Part shown: in pieces, positions 54,244 through 62,973 of the stretch
Numbering within the stretch: position 1 is the first letter of the stretch
How the letters are laid out: every line of letters begins with the position of its first letter
NCBI RefSeq assembly: GCF_900129505.1
Contig: NZ_LT670818.1
Coordinates: 930,001 to 994,000, forward strand
From: Bradyrhizobium erythrophlei
GTDB lineage: Bacteria; Pseudomonadota; Alphaproteobacteria; Rhizobiales; Xanthobacteraceae
DNA: 64,000 nt
Reading direction: 5' to 3'
Translations under genes and position numbers: made by a program
Notes under the pieces: model-generated
What the model was told of the DNA's origin: nothing
What the model saw: the letters and a program-made list of their open reading frames with translations, nothing else
The model's database searches: none

Positions 54244-54663
54244 TTAACGGCGGACGGATCCCTGCTGCAATTCGGCAAATCCAGCCGCCGCCTGCTGCAG
54301 ATCGGGCGAAAAATCCTCGATTTCCTGCACCTGGCGGATTTCGATAATCTCGTTGCTGGAAGCCGGGCACTTCGCCGCCCAGGCGATCGCCTCCTCCCGC
54401 GATTTGACTTCGATCATCCAGTAGCCGCCAAGCACTTCCTTGGATTCCGCGAACGGACCATCGGTGACCACGGGTTTGCCGGTTGCGAACGAGACGCGTG
54501 CGCCCATCGATGGCGGATGCAGACCGTCGAGCGTGATCAGCACCCCGGCGTCCTTGAGCGCCTCATTGTATTTCATCATCGCCCGGATGCGCTCGGGATC
54601 GAGCTGGACGTCCGGCGGCGCGGTCTCGTAGCCCAGGGGAATCATCAGCATCATGAATCGCAT
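54244..54663 (-). CDS. YciI-like (YCII-domain) protein 2
   Basis: A 139-residue protein. MRFMMLMIPLGYETAPPDVQ, then MMKYNEALKDAGVLITLDGL and DGPFAESKEVLGGYWMIEVK are classic YCII features, including the DGPFAE loop. A conserved Asp/His pair is proposed as the active site of this family, but no reaction is established. It lies 45 bases upstream of protein 1 on the same strand. Confidence 0.88.
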   Translation of the reverse strand: MRFMMLMIPLGYETAPPDVQLDPERIRAMMKYNEALKDAGVLITLDGLHPPSMGARVSFATGKPVVTDGPFAESKEVLGGYWMIEVKSREEAIAWAAKCPASSNEIIEIRQVQEIEDFSPDLQQAAAGFAELQQGSVRR

Positions 54664-54689
54664 GGTCGGGGTCCTGTCGTTTGATGTTG

Positions 54690-54776
54690 GTCATTCCGTG
54701 GCCCGCCTCGCACGAACCCGGAATCTCGTTCAGCAACCTCTGGATTCCAGGTTCAGCCCGACGGGCTGCCCGAGGG
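54690..54776. repeat. Dispersed ATTCCGGGTTCG repeat, copy C (inverted)
   Basis: On the minus strand CGAGATTCCGGGTTCG (54728-54713) is identical to part of copy B at 38131, followed by GGCCACGGAATGAC, matching the end of copy A. A second GGATTCCAGGTTCAGCCCG half-unit follows at 54742. It fills the gap between two YciI-like genes. Confidence 0.7.
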
Positions 54777-54788
54777 CATGAGGATCGG

Positions 54789-55205
54789 CTATTTCCTGTT
54801 CGCTTGCGCGCGGAGGCGCGTTTCCTGCTCCCGCAATTCGGGCGTCAGCGCCTCACCGAAATCGTCGGCATCGAAGACCTGCCGGATTTCGATTTCAGCG
54901 CCGCCGTCGAACGGCGCACGCTTCATCCACTGGATCGCCTCGTCGCGCGACTTCACCTGAATGAGCCAGAAGCCGGCGACGAGATCGGGGGTCACCGGGA
55001 ACGGGCCCTGGCTCACGCTGGGTTCGTTGCCCGAATACCTGATCCGCGCGCCTTTCGAGGTCGGATGCAGGCCCTCGCCCGCCAGCATGACGCCCGCCTT
55101 CACCATCTCTTCGTTGAACTTGCCCATCGCGGTCAGCAGTTCCGTGCTCGGCATCACGCCGGCTTCGCTGTTCGCATTGGCTTTTACAATCACCATGAAT
55201 CGCAT
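54789..55205 (-). CDS. YciI-like (YCII-domain) protein 3
   Basis: A 138-residue protein. MRFMVIVKANANSEAG, FNEEMVKAGVMLAGEGL and GPFPVTPDLVAGFWLIQVK carry the YCII fold; the loop reads QGPFPVT in place of DGPFAES. ATG at 55205 with AGGAG upstream is preferred over a GTG two codons earlier. First of the three YciI-like genes in transcription order; a dispersed repeat separates it from protein 2. Confidence 0.88.
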   Translation of the reverse strand: MRFMVIVKANANSEAGVMPSTELLTAMGKFNEEMVKAGVMLAGEGLHPTSKGARIRYSGNEPSVSQGPFPVTPDLVAGFWLIQVKSRDEAIQWMKRAPFDGGAEIEIRQVFDADDFGEALTPELREQETRLRAQANRK

Positions 55206-55334
55206 CGTCACGCTCCTTCTGATTTCAACTCACCGGGCCGGCCGCGGAATCGGCGCTCGTCAACAAGACGAACAGGGTTTTGCGGCACCGACAGGGCTTC
55301 CGAAATTATTTCGGAGGTTATTGCTGGCCGAACG

Positions 55335-56529
55335 TCAGTCGTCGATGGCCTGATAGGCACAGGTCCAGAAATCCACCATCGCGCGGGGCGGCTGCGATGA
55401 ATCCATCATGCGCTGGGTCAGCAGAATGCCGGTGAGATCCTCTTTTGGGTCGGAATACCACGAGGTGCCGTAGCCGCCATCCCAGCCGAATCGGCCCGGC
55501 GTCGTGTAGAGATCGTCGCGTGTGGTGAAGACGGACAATCCAAAGCCCCAGCTGCGGCTGTCGCCAAGGAATAATTCCGAACCTTGCTTTTCTGCCGGCT
55601 TGAGCTGATCGCTCGTCATCAATTCGATCGACGGCCGCGACAGAATGCGCTCGCCGCCGAGCCGGCCACCGCTCAGCATCATCTGGGCGAAGGCATTGAA
55701 ATCGTCCGCCGTCGAGACAAGCCCCGCGCTGCCATTTTCGAACACCGGCGGATTTGCGAACTTGCCGGTTGCGGGATCGTCTAACACCTCGAGTTTTTGC
55801 GTCGCGTGATCCCTGGCATAGCTGGTCGCGAACCGACCCCGCTTGTCCTGGGGGACATGGAACGCGGTATCCTTCATTCCCAGCGGCGCGAAGATGCGCT
55901 CGGACAGGAATTCGGCGAGCGTGGTGCCGGCTGCGCGTGCGATCAGCACGCCGAGGATTTCCGTCCCACTGTTGTAGAGCCAGCGCTCGCCGGGCTGATA
56001 GATCAGCGGCAGGCTGCCGTAGCGCCGCATCAGTTCGTCCGGCGCAAAGGACGGAAACACCGGCCCCCGTGCGAAGCCCGCCTCCGCGATCGCTTTCTGG
56101 ACCGGATAACGATCGGGAAATACCGGGATCATGCCGTAGCCAAGCCGGAACGTCAGCAGATCGCGAAGCGTGATCGCGCGTTTCGCCGCCACCGTGTCGT
56201 CGATCGCCGCATCGATCGCCCGCAACACCTTGCGATCCACCAACTCCGGCAGCCAGCGATCGACGGGATCGTCGAGCCGCAATTTGCATTCCTCAACAAG
56301 GATCATCGCGGCAACCGCCGTAATCGGCTTGGTCATCGAGGTGATGCGGAAAATGGTGTCGCTCCCCGCCGATCGCGACATGGCCGATCGTGTCGACATG
56401 GATTTCGCCGCGCCGGCTCACCAGCGTCACCAGGCCGGGAATATCGCCGCTTTCGACATGACCCGCCATGACGTCGTGCATTCGTTTCAGCCGCGCCGTC
56501 GACAGGCCGCAGGCGCTGGTCATCTGCAT
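55335..56529 (-). pseudogene. Serine beta-lactamase-fold hydrolase, frameshifted
   Basis: A class C beta-lactamase/esterase-type protein of about 400 residues in two frames. The N-terminal part (ATG 56529, LKRMHDVMAGHVESGDIPGL) is in one frame up to VAIGG. The rest, with active-site SMTK (FRITSMTKPITAVAAM), YNSGTEI and the C-terminal GGYGTSWYSDPKEDL, is in the next frame from DTIF on. One extra base in a run of four G (56364-56367 as CCCC on the plus strand) explains the shift. Such proteins are esterases or peptidases more often than true lactamases. It starts 3 bases after the GST stop. Confidence 0.85.
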
Positions 56530-56531
56530 CG

Positions 56532-57191
56532 TCACTTCGAACCCTCCCTCGGAAACATCGCGAAATGCGGTTCCGCCTGCTTCAGCACGCGCGCAAAGGA
56601 CGGCCGCGCCTTCAGCCGGCCAAGATAAGCCGCGATGCTTTCGTGGCCCGCGCTGAACGGCATCACTTCATTGGCAAAGAACAACGAAGGCGCCGCGGCG
56701 CAATCGGCGAGGCTGAATTCGTCGCCCATCGCCCAGGTCCGCGCCGCCATCTCCGCATCGATCAGGCCGTAGCTGGTGCGCAGCCGCGCTCTCGCCTCTT
56801 CGACGCCATGCGGATCCTTGTTGCCTTCGGGGCGCAACCGGTCGCCGACGATCTTCTGCATCGGCTCATGCACGTAAAGATCGTAGAACCGATCGCGCAG
56901 CCGGGTCTGCCGGGCGCGGTCGGCATCTCCGGGGATGAATCGCGTCGCGCCCGGATAATGGCAATCGAGATATTCGATGATAACGCTCGATTCGGGGATG
57001 GTCTCGCCGCGGGCACCGTCGCACAGCACTGGAAACTTGCCGATCGGCCATAGCTGCAACAGCGCCGCCCGCTCACCCTGGTCGGAGAGGTCGACCTTGT
57101 TGGGGGCGAACGGCGTATCGTTCTCATACAGCGCGATCAGCACCTTGTGGCAGTACGACGCCAGGGGATGGAAATGCAGCGTAAGCGACAT
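56532..57191 (-). CDS. Glutathione S-transferase
   Basis: A 219-residue cytoplasmic protein. The thioredoxin-like N-terminal domain (about 1-80) has HPLASYCHKVLIALYEND with a Ser/Cys near the glutathione site, IGKFPVLCDG with the cis-Pro, and ETIPESSVIIEYL, where Glu-Ser binds the gamma-glutamyl group. The helical C-terminal domain (about 90-215) contains WAMGDEFSLADCAAAP. Substrates are unknown. The gene sits between a SnoaL-like gene and the frameshifted hydrolase with short spacers. Confidence 0.92.
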   Translation of the reverse strand: MSLTLHFHPLASYCHKVLIALYENDTPFAPNKVDLSDQGERAALLQLWPIGKFPVLCDGARGETIPESSVIIEYLDCHYPGATRFIPGDADRARQTRLRDRFYDLYVHEPMQKIVGDRLRPEGNKDPHGVEEARARLRTSYGLIDAEMAARTWAMGDEFSLADCAAAPSLFFANEVMPFSAGHESIAAYLGRLKARPSFARVLKQAEPHFAMFPREGSK

Positions 57192-57206
57192 CGGGACAAC
57201 TCCGGC

Positions 57207-57578
57207 TCAGGTTCTGCCTTGCTTGACGAAGACGCCATTCTGATAGCTGGCGCCGAAATAGACGTCGATGCGTTTGATCTTGTCACCCGAAAAAACGAAA
57301 AACTCCGTATTGCGAAAGTTCTTGCCGTCTTTGGCCACGCATTTGTAGGTCACAAAGGCCTCATCGCCCGCGACGAAGATTTTTTCCAGTTGCTGCCGCT
57401 CGATCCAGTCGCTGAGCCGCCAGCATCGTTCGAAATAGGTCGGCTTGTCGATCCCGTCGTCATAGGGGCTGGTAAAGCGGAAGTCGTCGGTGAAGCGATC
57501 CTCCACGGCGTCGCGGTCATTCGACAGATAGGCGGCAAAGAGCGCACGGATGATTTCTTCCCTGTTCTGGATTGTCAT
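57207..57578 (-). CDS. SnoaL/NTF2-fold protein
   Basis: A 123-residue protein. ATG at 57578 has GAGGAG six bases upstream. EIIRALFAAYLSNDRDAVED, RFTSPYDDG and EFFVFSGDKIKRIDVYFG match the SnoaL-like group of the NTF2 fold, small proteins that bind hydrophobic ligands and sometimes catalyse isomerisation or hydrolysis. No catalytic residues can be named. It lies 15 bases before the GST gene, in a minus-strand run with cupin and YciI-like genes. Confidence 0.85.
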   Translation of the reverse strand: MTIQNREEIIRALFAAYLSNDRDAVEDRFTDDFRFTSPYDDGIDKPTYFERCWRLSDWIERQQLEKIFVAGDEAFVTYKCVAKDGKNFRNTEFFVFSGDKIKRIDVYFGASYQNGVFVKQGRT

Positions 57579-57713
57579 GTCGATCTCCTCACGCCGGTTG
57601 TCCATAGTCACCCTCCGCTACCAAACACGGGGACGACGAACGAAACCCGGCCAGGCCGACACTTCCGCCGAAAATTATTCCGGCGATTTATGTTGCCGGT
57701 TCGCAGCGCTGGA

Positions 57714-58097
57714 TTACGTCGCCTGCCATCTGCGGACGGGTTCCGTCGTGCCCTCCGGCGTCGCTTCGAAGATCGGGGACGCGAGCACGCCATGCAGGTG
57801 CAACGTGGCGGTGCCGGAATTGCGGAACCCATGCTTGCGCGCAGCCGGCACGATCAGGGACTGGCCCGCCGTTACGGTGACGCGCTGGTCATCGATCCAC
57901 ATTTCGGCTTCGCCTTCGCGCACGGTCAACACCTCCTCGACGGGATGCGAGTGCGTTGGCGCACCCGTTCCCGGCGCGATCCATTGCTCGAAGATGCATA
58001 GTTGCGCCGCGCCGTTACACGCCGAGACCAGCATTCGCGTTTCCACCCCCGGCCGCCAGTGCTCGGGCGGGGCATCCCTGACGTCGCTGACCTTCAT
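57714..58097 (-). CDS. Cupin-domain protein
   Basis: A 127-residue single cupin. APTHSHPVEEVLTVREGEAEM is motif 1 with two His and a Glu ligand, and PAARKHGFRNSG is motif 2 with the third His. Such proteins are metal-dependent dioxygenases, isomerases or sensors; the substrate is unknown. First gene of a minus-strand run of stress or detoxification-type genes (SnoaL, GST, hydrolase, YciI). It diverges from the SDR gene at 58195, with 97 bp between. Confidence 0.85.
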   Translation of the reverse strand: MKVSDVRDAPPEHWRPGVETRMLVSACNGAAQLCIFEQWIAPGTGAPTHSHPVEEVLTVREGEAEMWIDDQRVTVTAGQSLIVPAARKHGFRNSGTATLHLHGVLASPIFEATPEGTTEPVRRWQAT

Positions 58098-58194
58098 GAA
58101 TTCGACCCTTTTGCCTTGCGATACGGTCCAGATAAGAAAGCAGACACGTTGCTTTCATGCTAGGGACGACCAGACCGGGAACCCCTGCTGAACG

Positions 58195-58995
58195 ATGGAT
58201 CGACCCATGCCCCCTGCCCTTCAAAAAGTCGCGCTGGTGACGGGAGCAGCGCGCGGCATCGGGCTTGCGGTCGCGAAAAAGTTTCTCGCCGAGGGCTGGC
58301 GCGTGGCGCTGCTCGATATCCAGGGCGAACTCTTGTGGCGAAGCGTGGAGGCCCTGAACGCAGCCGGAAATACCCTGGGGCTGCATTGCGACGTCTCCGA
58401 GACGAGCGCGGTTAAAAGCGCGTTCGCCGAAATCGAACGACGGTTTGGGCGGCTCGACGCGCTGGTCAACAATGCCGGGATCGCCGTATTCGCGCCGCTG
58501 CTCGATACTTCCGACGAGGACTGGCGCCGGGTGCTGGAGGTCAACCTCACCGGACCCTTCCTTTGCACCAAGGCGGCGGTGCCCTTGATGCGCGAACAGG
58601 GCGGCGGCGCCATCGTGAACATTACCTCGATCTCCGCGGTGCGCGCTTCCACGCTGCGCTCGGCCTACGGCACCAGCAAGGCCGGGCTCGCGCACCTCAC
58701 AAAACAGCTCGCGGTCGAACTGGCCTCGCTCGGCATCCGCGTCAACGGCGTCGCGCCCGGCCCGGTCGAGACCGCGATGGCGAAGGCGGTCCATACGCCC
58801 GAGATCCGCGCCGATTATCACGACGCCATTCCGCTCAACCGTTACGGCCTCGAGGAGGAGCTCGCGGAAGCCGTGTTCTTCCTGTGCAGCGACCGCGCAA
58901 GCTACATCACCGGGCAGATTCTGGCCGTCGACGGTGGCTTCGACGCCGCCGGCATCGGCCTGCCGACGCTGCGCGGCGCGCGGCGGAACGGGTAG
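58195..58995 (+). CDS. Short-chain dehydrogenase/reductase
   Basis: A 266-residue classical SDR. VALVTGAARGIGLAVAKKFL holds the TGxxxGIG cofactor motif, NNAGI the structural motif, Ser in ITSISAV with YGTSK the catalytic triad (Tyr-xxx-Lys), and the C-terminal ITGQILAVDGGF the usual tail. The Asp at LLDIQ after the second strand suggests NAD preference. The reaction may be a 3-oxoacyl or sugar-alcohol oxidation; not determinable. A downstream ATG at 58207 is an alternative start. Confidence 0.92.
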   Translation: MDRPMPPALQKVALVTGAARGIGLAVAKKFLAEGWRVALLDIQGELLWRSVEALNAAGNTLGLHCDVSETSAVKSAFAEIERRFGRLDALVNNAGIAVFAPLLDTSDEDWRRVLEVNLTGPFLCTKAAVPLMREQGGGAIVNITSISAVRASTLRSAYGTSKAGLAHLTKQLAVELASLGIRVNGVAPGPVETAMAKAVHTPEIRADYHDAIPLNRYGLEEELAEAVFFLCSDRASYITGQILAVDGGFDAAGIGLPTLRGARRNG

Positions 58996-59156
58996 CGCTT
59001 CTTCTCCTCCACAAGCGATCTCCGCATTTTTCTTTTCGCCCGAAACCTTCGCTGGCGCAGCGTGACCTTTTCTACTTAAACGCCTAGGTTGTGCCACGCG
59101 GCGGTGATCCGGCGTCGTGCGCTGAAACTGAACACCGGATCGGGGAGTATCGCGCC

Positions 59157-59447
59157 ATGTCGGGACTACTCATCAATCTGATCATCCAACTCATCAGCGG
59201 CGCCGTCGGCGGAAATGTTGCCGCGGGCGCCGCCAAGAATATCGATCTCGGTACAATCGGAAATACCATCACGGGTGCGATCGGCGGCGGCGTCGGGGGA
59301 CAGGTCCTCGGAATGCTGATTCCCCTGCTCGCCAATACCGCCTCGACGCCGGATATCGGCAGCATCGTCGGTCAGGTGGCCGGTGGCGGCGTTGCGGGTG
59401 CTGTTCTCACGGCGATCGTCGGCGCCGTCAAGAATAGGACGGCTTGA
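59157..59447 (+). CDS. Small Gly-rich, glycine-zipper membrane protein
   Basis: A 96-residue protein. The ATG at 59157 has GGGGAG nine bases upstream. The sequence is almost wholly Gly, Ala, Ile, Val and Leu: LLINLIIQLISGAVGG, GNTITGAIGGGVGGQVLG and GSIVGQVAGGGVAGAVLTAI contain repeated GxxxG zippers in about three hydrophobic stretches. It resembles pore-forming or membrane-assembling peptides in composition, but no bacteriocin leader is seen. Function unknown. It overlaps the end of the convergent phosphatase gene by 20 bases. Confidence 0.7.
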   Translation: MSGLLINLIIQLISGAVGGNVAAGAAKNIDLGTIGNTITGAIGGGVGGQVLGMLIPLLANTASTPDIGSIVGQVAGGGVAGAVLTAIVGAVKNRTA

Positions 59448-60105
59448 CCGCTCTGCGATCATGTGCGGGCGGGGTACGATTGAGTGCCCCGCCGGCGCGC
59501 CGCAACGATATTGACCGCGCGGCAAAACCCGCGTCACTAGCTGCGCCGGTTGACCGCAACCACCCGCCACCGTTTTCCAACCGGTCGATCCGCGTCAGCG
59601 ACAGGGGATCGATGACGAAGCGCAGCGCGGCGTCAGGCGCGAGATCGAGCGCGATGGCGAGCGCCGCCCGGATCGTACCGGAATGCACGACCAGGATGAC
59701 GTCGCCCGCCGGCAGGGGCGCGAGACCATCGATGGTGCGGCCGATCTGATCGACAAAACTTTCCCCGCCCGGCGGCGCATTACTCGCCGGCGATTTCCAG
59801 AACTCCCGGTACGCACCGCCGGGCTCGGCGACGAGGTCGTTGTGCCGCCGTCCGGTCCAGGCGCCGAAATCCTGTTCGCGAAACAGGACCTGTTTGACGG
59901 GATCGAGCCCGAGGGTGAGCGCGGTTTCAAAGGTCCGCCGCGCCGGGCTGCAGAGCACAAGCCCATTCACCGGCAATCGCGCCTTGAGCGCGGCGAAGGC
60001 CGCGGCATCGCTAACGTCGGCCGGCGCATCCGGGCCATGGATGACGCCTCGCGGGCCGTCGACGGGCGCGTGCCGGATCAGCCAGAGATGTGTCTCGGCG
60101 CTCAT
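59428..60105 (-). CDS. cobC: Histidine phosphatase, probable alpha-ribazole phosphatase
   Basis: A 225-residue protein of the phosphoglycerate-mutase-like fold. LWLIRHAPVDGP holds the RHxP/G catalytic motif, CSPARRTFETA the second Arg, and VHSGTIRAALA the second His. The long frame extending to 60297 is a shadow of cobS; ATG at 60105 is right. It lies 7 bases after cobS on the same strand, and in that context the likely reaction is removal of phosphate from alpha-ribazole 5'-phosphate or cobalamin phosphate (CobC), though other substrates are possible. Confidence 0.78.
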   Translation of the reverse strand: MSAETHLWLIRHAPVDGPRGVIHGPDAPADVSDAAAFAALKARLPVNGLVLCSPARRTFETALTLGLDPVKQVLFREQDFGAWTGRRHNDLVAEPGGAYREFWKSPASNAPPGGESFVDQIGRTIDGLAPLPAGDVILVVHSGTIRAALAIALDLAPDAALRFVIDPLSLTRIDRLENGGGWLRSTGAASDAGFAARSISLRRAGGALNRTPPAHDRRAVKPSYS

Positions 60106-60112
60106 CGTCGAA

Positions 60113-60865
60113 TTAGGCCAGCAACGCTGCGAGCAGCAGCAGGATCGCGGTCTCGCCGAGCTGCTCGGCGCCGCCGAGCACGTCGCCGGTCTGGCCGCCG
60201 ATCTGGCGTTGCGCCAGCCACGCCATGCCGGCCGCGCAGCATGCCGCCGCCAGCGCCGCGCCAAACGCCGCGCGCCAGGGCAACACCAGCCAGGCAATGA
60301 TCAGCGCGAGCGCGCCGGCAGTGGCCGCCGTCGCGAAATCGGGCCGGCCGGCGTTGGCGGCCAGTCCATCGTTGCGCGCGTAAGGCAGGTTCATCGCCAT
60401 GGACGGCAACACGCCTCGCGCCAGCGCATGCGCGGCGATCAGGCCTTGCACCACGAAGGCATCCGGAAGCGTGGCCAGCGCCGCAACCTTCGTGACAAAA
60501 CTCACCATCAGCATCAGCGCACCGTAGGTGCCGAGCCGGCTGTCGCGCATGGTTTCGAGCTTCGAGGCCACGTCGCGGCCGCCGCCAAAGCCGTCGGCGA
60601 CATCGGCAAGGCCGTCCTCGTGCAGCGCTCCGGTGAGCAGCGCGCCCACGCCGAGCGCCAGCGCCGCCGCGGCGAGATCGGGCAGGCCGGCGGCGCGCAG
60701 GCCGAGACAGAAAAGGCCCACCGTGGCGCCGATGGCCGCCCCGACCACCGGAAACAACCGGTGCGCCCGGACGAAATTTTGCGGCATCGGGCCGGCCGGA
60801 TGTGGCATCGGCAGGCGCGTGAGAAAGCCGACCGCGGTTCTGAGATCGTCGAGCCAGTCATTCAT
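60113..60865 (-). CDS. cobS: Adenosylcobinamide-GDP ribazoletransferase
   Basis: A 250-residue inner-membrane enzyme, near the usual length. FLTRLPMPHPAG, then ALHEDGLADVADGFGGGRDV with the metal-binding acidic residues and RLGTYGALML are the CobS signatures, followed by several membrane helices. It joins adenosylcobinamide-GDP to alpha-ribazole phosphate to give the lower ligand of vitamin B12. It is divergent from cobT, 54 bp away, with no riboswitch seen in the short gap. Confidence 0.95.
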   Translation of the reverse strand: MNDWLDDLRTAVGFLTRLPMPHPAGPMPQNFVRAHRLFPVVGAAIGATVGLFCLGLRAAGLPDLAAAALALGVGALLTGALHEDGLADVADGFGGGRDVASKLETMRDSRLGTYGALMLMVSFVTKVAALATLPDAFVVQGLIAAHALARGVLPSMAMNLPYARNDGLAANAGRPDFATAATAGALALIIAWLVLPWRAAFGAALAAACCAAGMAWLAQRQIGGQTGDVLGGAEQLGETAILLLLAALLA

Positions 60866-60919
60866 GATAGAGAATCCGAAGAGAATCAGTGGGCTCGCGA
60901 CACGCTCGAAGGGAATCGC

Positions 60920-61936
60920 ATGCAGTTCGACAGTCTAGACGATATCCGCAGCTTTTGTCGCGACCTGCCCGCCGGCGACGCCGGCGCGGCCGAGGCGGCC
61001 GCGCAACGGCAGCAGGTGCTGACAAAGCCGCCGGGAAGTCTCGGCCGTCTCGAAGAGCTGGCGATTTGGCTGGCGCGCTGGCAGCGCCGCGAGCTTCCGT
61101 GCCTCGATCGCATCACGATCGCGGTCTTTGCCGGCAATCATGGCGTGGCCGCGCGCGGCGTCTCGGCTTACCCGCAAGCCGTGACCGAACAGATGGTGGC
61201 GAACTTTGCAAGGGGCGGCGCGGCGATCAACCAGATCGCGAAGCTTGCAGGTGCAAGCTTGCGGGTCGTGCCGATCGAACTCAACCGCCCGACGCGCGAC
61301 TTCACGATCGCAGCCGCCATGGATGCCGATGAATTCCTGAACGCCGTCGACATCGGCTATCGCACCGTGCCCGAGGATAGCGATCTGCTCGTGGTCGGCG
61401 AGATGGGCATCGCCAACACCACAACCGCGGCGATGCTGTGCGCGGCGCTGCTCGGCGGCGGCGCGGCGCGTTGGGCCGGCCGCGGCACCGGCGTCGACGA
61501 TTCGGGACTGGCGCGCAAGCGCGCGGCGATCGAGACGGCGCTGGATTTTCATCGCGCGATTCTCCTCGATCCGCTCGGCGTGGCGGCGGCGTTGGGCGGG
61601 CGGGAACTCGCCGCCATTGCCGGCGCGATCCTGGCGGCGCGATTCAATCGAATCCCCGTGCTGCTCGACGGCTTTGTCGCGACCGCGGCGGTCGTTCCGC
61701 TGGCCCGTCTCGATCCAGGAATCCTCGATCACTGCCGCGCCGGACATGTCTCAGCCGAATCCGGCCACGGCGCGCTGCTGGCCGAACTCGGCCTCGACCC
61801 GCTGCTCGATCTCAACATGCGGCTCGGCGAAGCCTCCGGCGCCGGTGTCGCCATACTGTTGCTGCGCGCGGCCCTCGCCTGTCATGCCGGAATGGCCACC
61901 TTCGCCGAGGCCGGCGTCTCCGGCGCGGATCACTGA
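60920..61936 (+). CDS. cobT: Nicotinate-nucleotide--dimethylbenzimidazole phosphoribosyltransferase
   Basis: A 338-residue enzyme. The ATG at 60920 has GAAGGGA upstream; the reading frame extends far upstream only as a cobS shadow. LTKPPGSLGRLEELA, FAGNHGVAARGVSAYPQ, GGAAINQIAK and VVGEMGIANTT are the CobT marks, and the final Glu region at VSAESGHGALL is near the catalytic base. It makes alpha-ribazole phosphate from nicotinate mononucleotide and dimethylbenzimidazole, the CobS substrate. Confidence 0.96.
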   Translation: MQFDSLDDIRSFCRDLPAGDAGAAEAAAQRQQVLTKPPGSLGRLEELAIWLARWQRRELPCLDRITIAVFAGNHGVAARGVSAYPQAVTEQMVANFARGGAAINQIAKLAGASLRVVPIELNRPTRDFTIAAAMDADEFLNAVDIGYRTVPEDSDLLVVGEMGIANTTTAAMLCAALLGGGAARWAGRGTGVDDSGLARKRAAIETALDFHRAILLDPLGVAAALGGRELAAIAGAILAARFNRIPVLLDGFVATAAVVPLARLDPGILDHCRAGHVSAESGHGALLAELGLDPLLDLNMRLGEASGAGVAILLLRAALACHAGMATFAEAGVSGADH

Positions 61937-62001
61937 TAAAACCTTGTCGGGCGAGCTGACGCTGACTATTTCAGGGCTCATCGAGTTCCAAGGAGCCGCT
62001 C

Positions 62002-62442
62002 ATGAAAAAGGCGCTCTCGAAGACGATCGTTTTCGCCATCGCGCTATGCGCCCTGGCTTTGCCTCCTGCACACGCCGAAATCCGCATCCTCGCCAGCCCC
62101 GGCGGAGAAGTCGGCCCGTTCCTTAAATTGTTCGATCGGGTGCGCGAATCGGGCGAGCGCGTCGTCATCGACGGGCCATGCCTGTCAGCCTGCACCCTGG
62201 TTCTAGACGTAGTGCCGAGCGACCGCATCTGTGTGACCCGCCGCGCAGTTCTCGGCTTTCACGCCGCCCGCTCGGTCGACCGCCGGGGACGGATGTATGC
62301 CGAGCCGGAGGCGTCCGAGGTCGTGCTGCAGGCCTATCCCGAAGCGGTGCGCGGCTGGATCCTTCGCCGCGGCGGATTGAGCTCGCGCCTGTTGCTGCTG
62401 CGCGGGCGCGAGCTCGCGGCGATCTATCCGAGATGCCGGTAA
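62002..62442 (+). CDS. Secreted ClpP-fold-like protein (COG3904-type)
   Basis: A 146-residue exported protein with a signal peptide (about 1-25, MKKALSKTIVFAIALCALAL to HAE). RILASPGGEVG and DGPCLSACTLVLD with two Cys three apart, then RRAVLGFHAAR, follow the pattern SPGG ... C.SAC ... LGFH of periplasmic ClpP/crotonase-like proteins (COG3904), in which the Ser in CxSAC is the candidate nucleophile. The molecule is short, so it may be a minimal domain. Function unknown. The ATG follows AAGGAG. Confidence 0.65.
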   Translation: MKKALSKTIVFAIALCALALPPAHAEIRILASPGGEVGPFLKLFDRVRESGERVVIDGPCLSACTLVLDVVPSDRICVTRRAVLGFHAARSVDRRGRMYAEPEASEVVLQAYPEAVRGWILRRGGLSSRLLLLRGRELAAIYPRCR

Positions 62443-62526
62443 AGCGCGATCAGCAAAAGCATGCCTTCAGGCTTGATCCGGGGGTGGAGACCGGTTTTGC
62501 ACCCGATCGCGCAAAAAAGGGCACGA

Positions 62527-62937
62527 TCACTCTTCGATCGGGCAATTCACCATCCAGGGAATCCCGAACTGATCGACGCACATGCCGAAGCCTTTCGCCC
62601 AGAAGGTTTTGCTATAGGGCATATTCACCGCGCCACCTTCGGCCAAGGCCTTGAACTTGCGTTCACCGTCAGCAGGATCCGTGACCGTCAGCGAGACCGA
62701 AAAGCCCTGCGGCTGATGGAAGTGGCCGGGAGGTGCGTCGGAGGCCATCAGCACTTCGCCATCGATCGATATCTTGCCGTGCATGATCTTCTTTTTCCAT
62801 TCAGGCGGCGTCGGCATATCTGCCGGCGCGCTGTCATGCGTCAGCATCGCTTCGATCCTGCCGCCGAGCACCTTTTCGTAATACTTGAACGCCGCTTCGC
62901 AGTTGCCGTTGTAGAACAGATAGGGATTGACCTGCAT
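62527..62937 (-). CDS. VOC-family (PhnB-like) protein
   Basis: A 136-residue glyoxalase-fold protein. NPYLFYNGNCEAAFKYYEKVLGG is the start of PhnB-type proteins, HGKISIDGEVLMASD follows and VDQFGIPWMVNC is the C-terminal signature. These proteins often have no metal and unknown ligands. It lies in a minus-strand run of VOC, SRPBCC and DoxX genes, a set that often occurs together, 36 bases after the SRPBCC gene. Confidence 0.9.
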   Translation of the reverse strand: MQVNPYLFYNGNCEAAFKYYEKVLGGRIEAMLTHDSAPADMPTPPEWKKKIMHGKISIDGEVLMASDAPPGHFHQPQGFSVSLTVTDPADGERKFKALAEGGAVNMPYSKTFWAKGFGMCVDQFGIPWMVNCPIEE

Positions 62938-62973
62938 TGTATTGCTCCTTGATGATTTCCGTCGAAAGTTCGG

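Noticed and set aside
59840..60919. Upstream extension of the cobT frame
   Set aside because: It is antisense to cobS and the phosphatase; CobT normally starts at MQFDSL-like sequence near 60920.
60866..60919. Possible cobalamin riboswitch between cobS and cobT
   Set aside because: The gap is only 54 bp and shows no B12-box.
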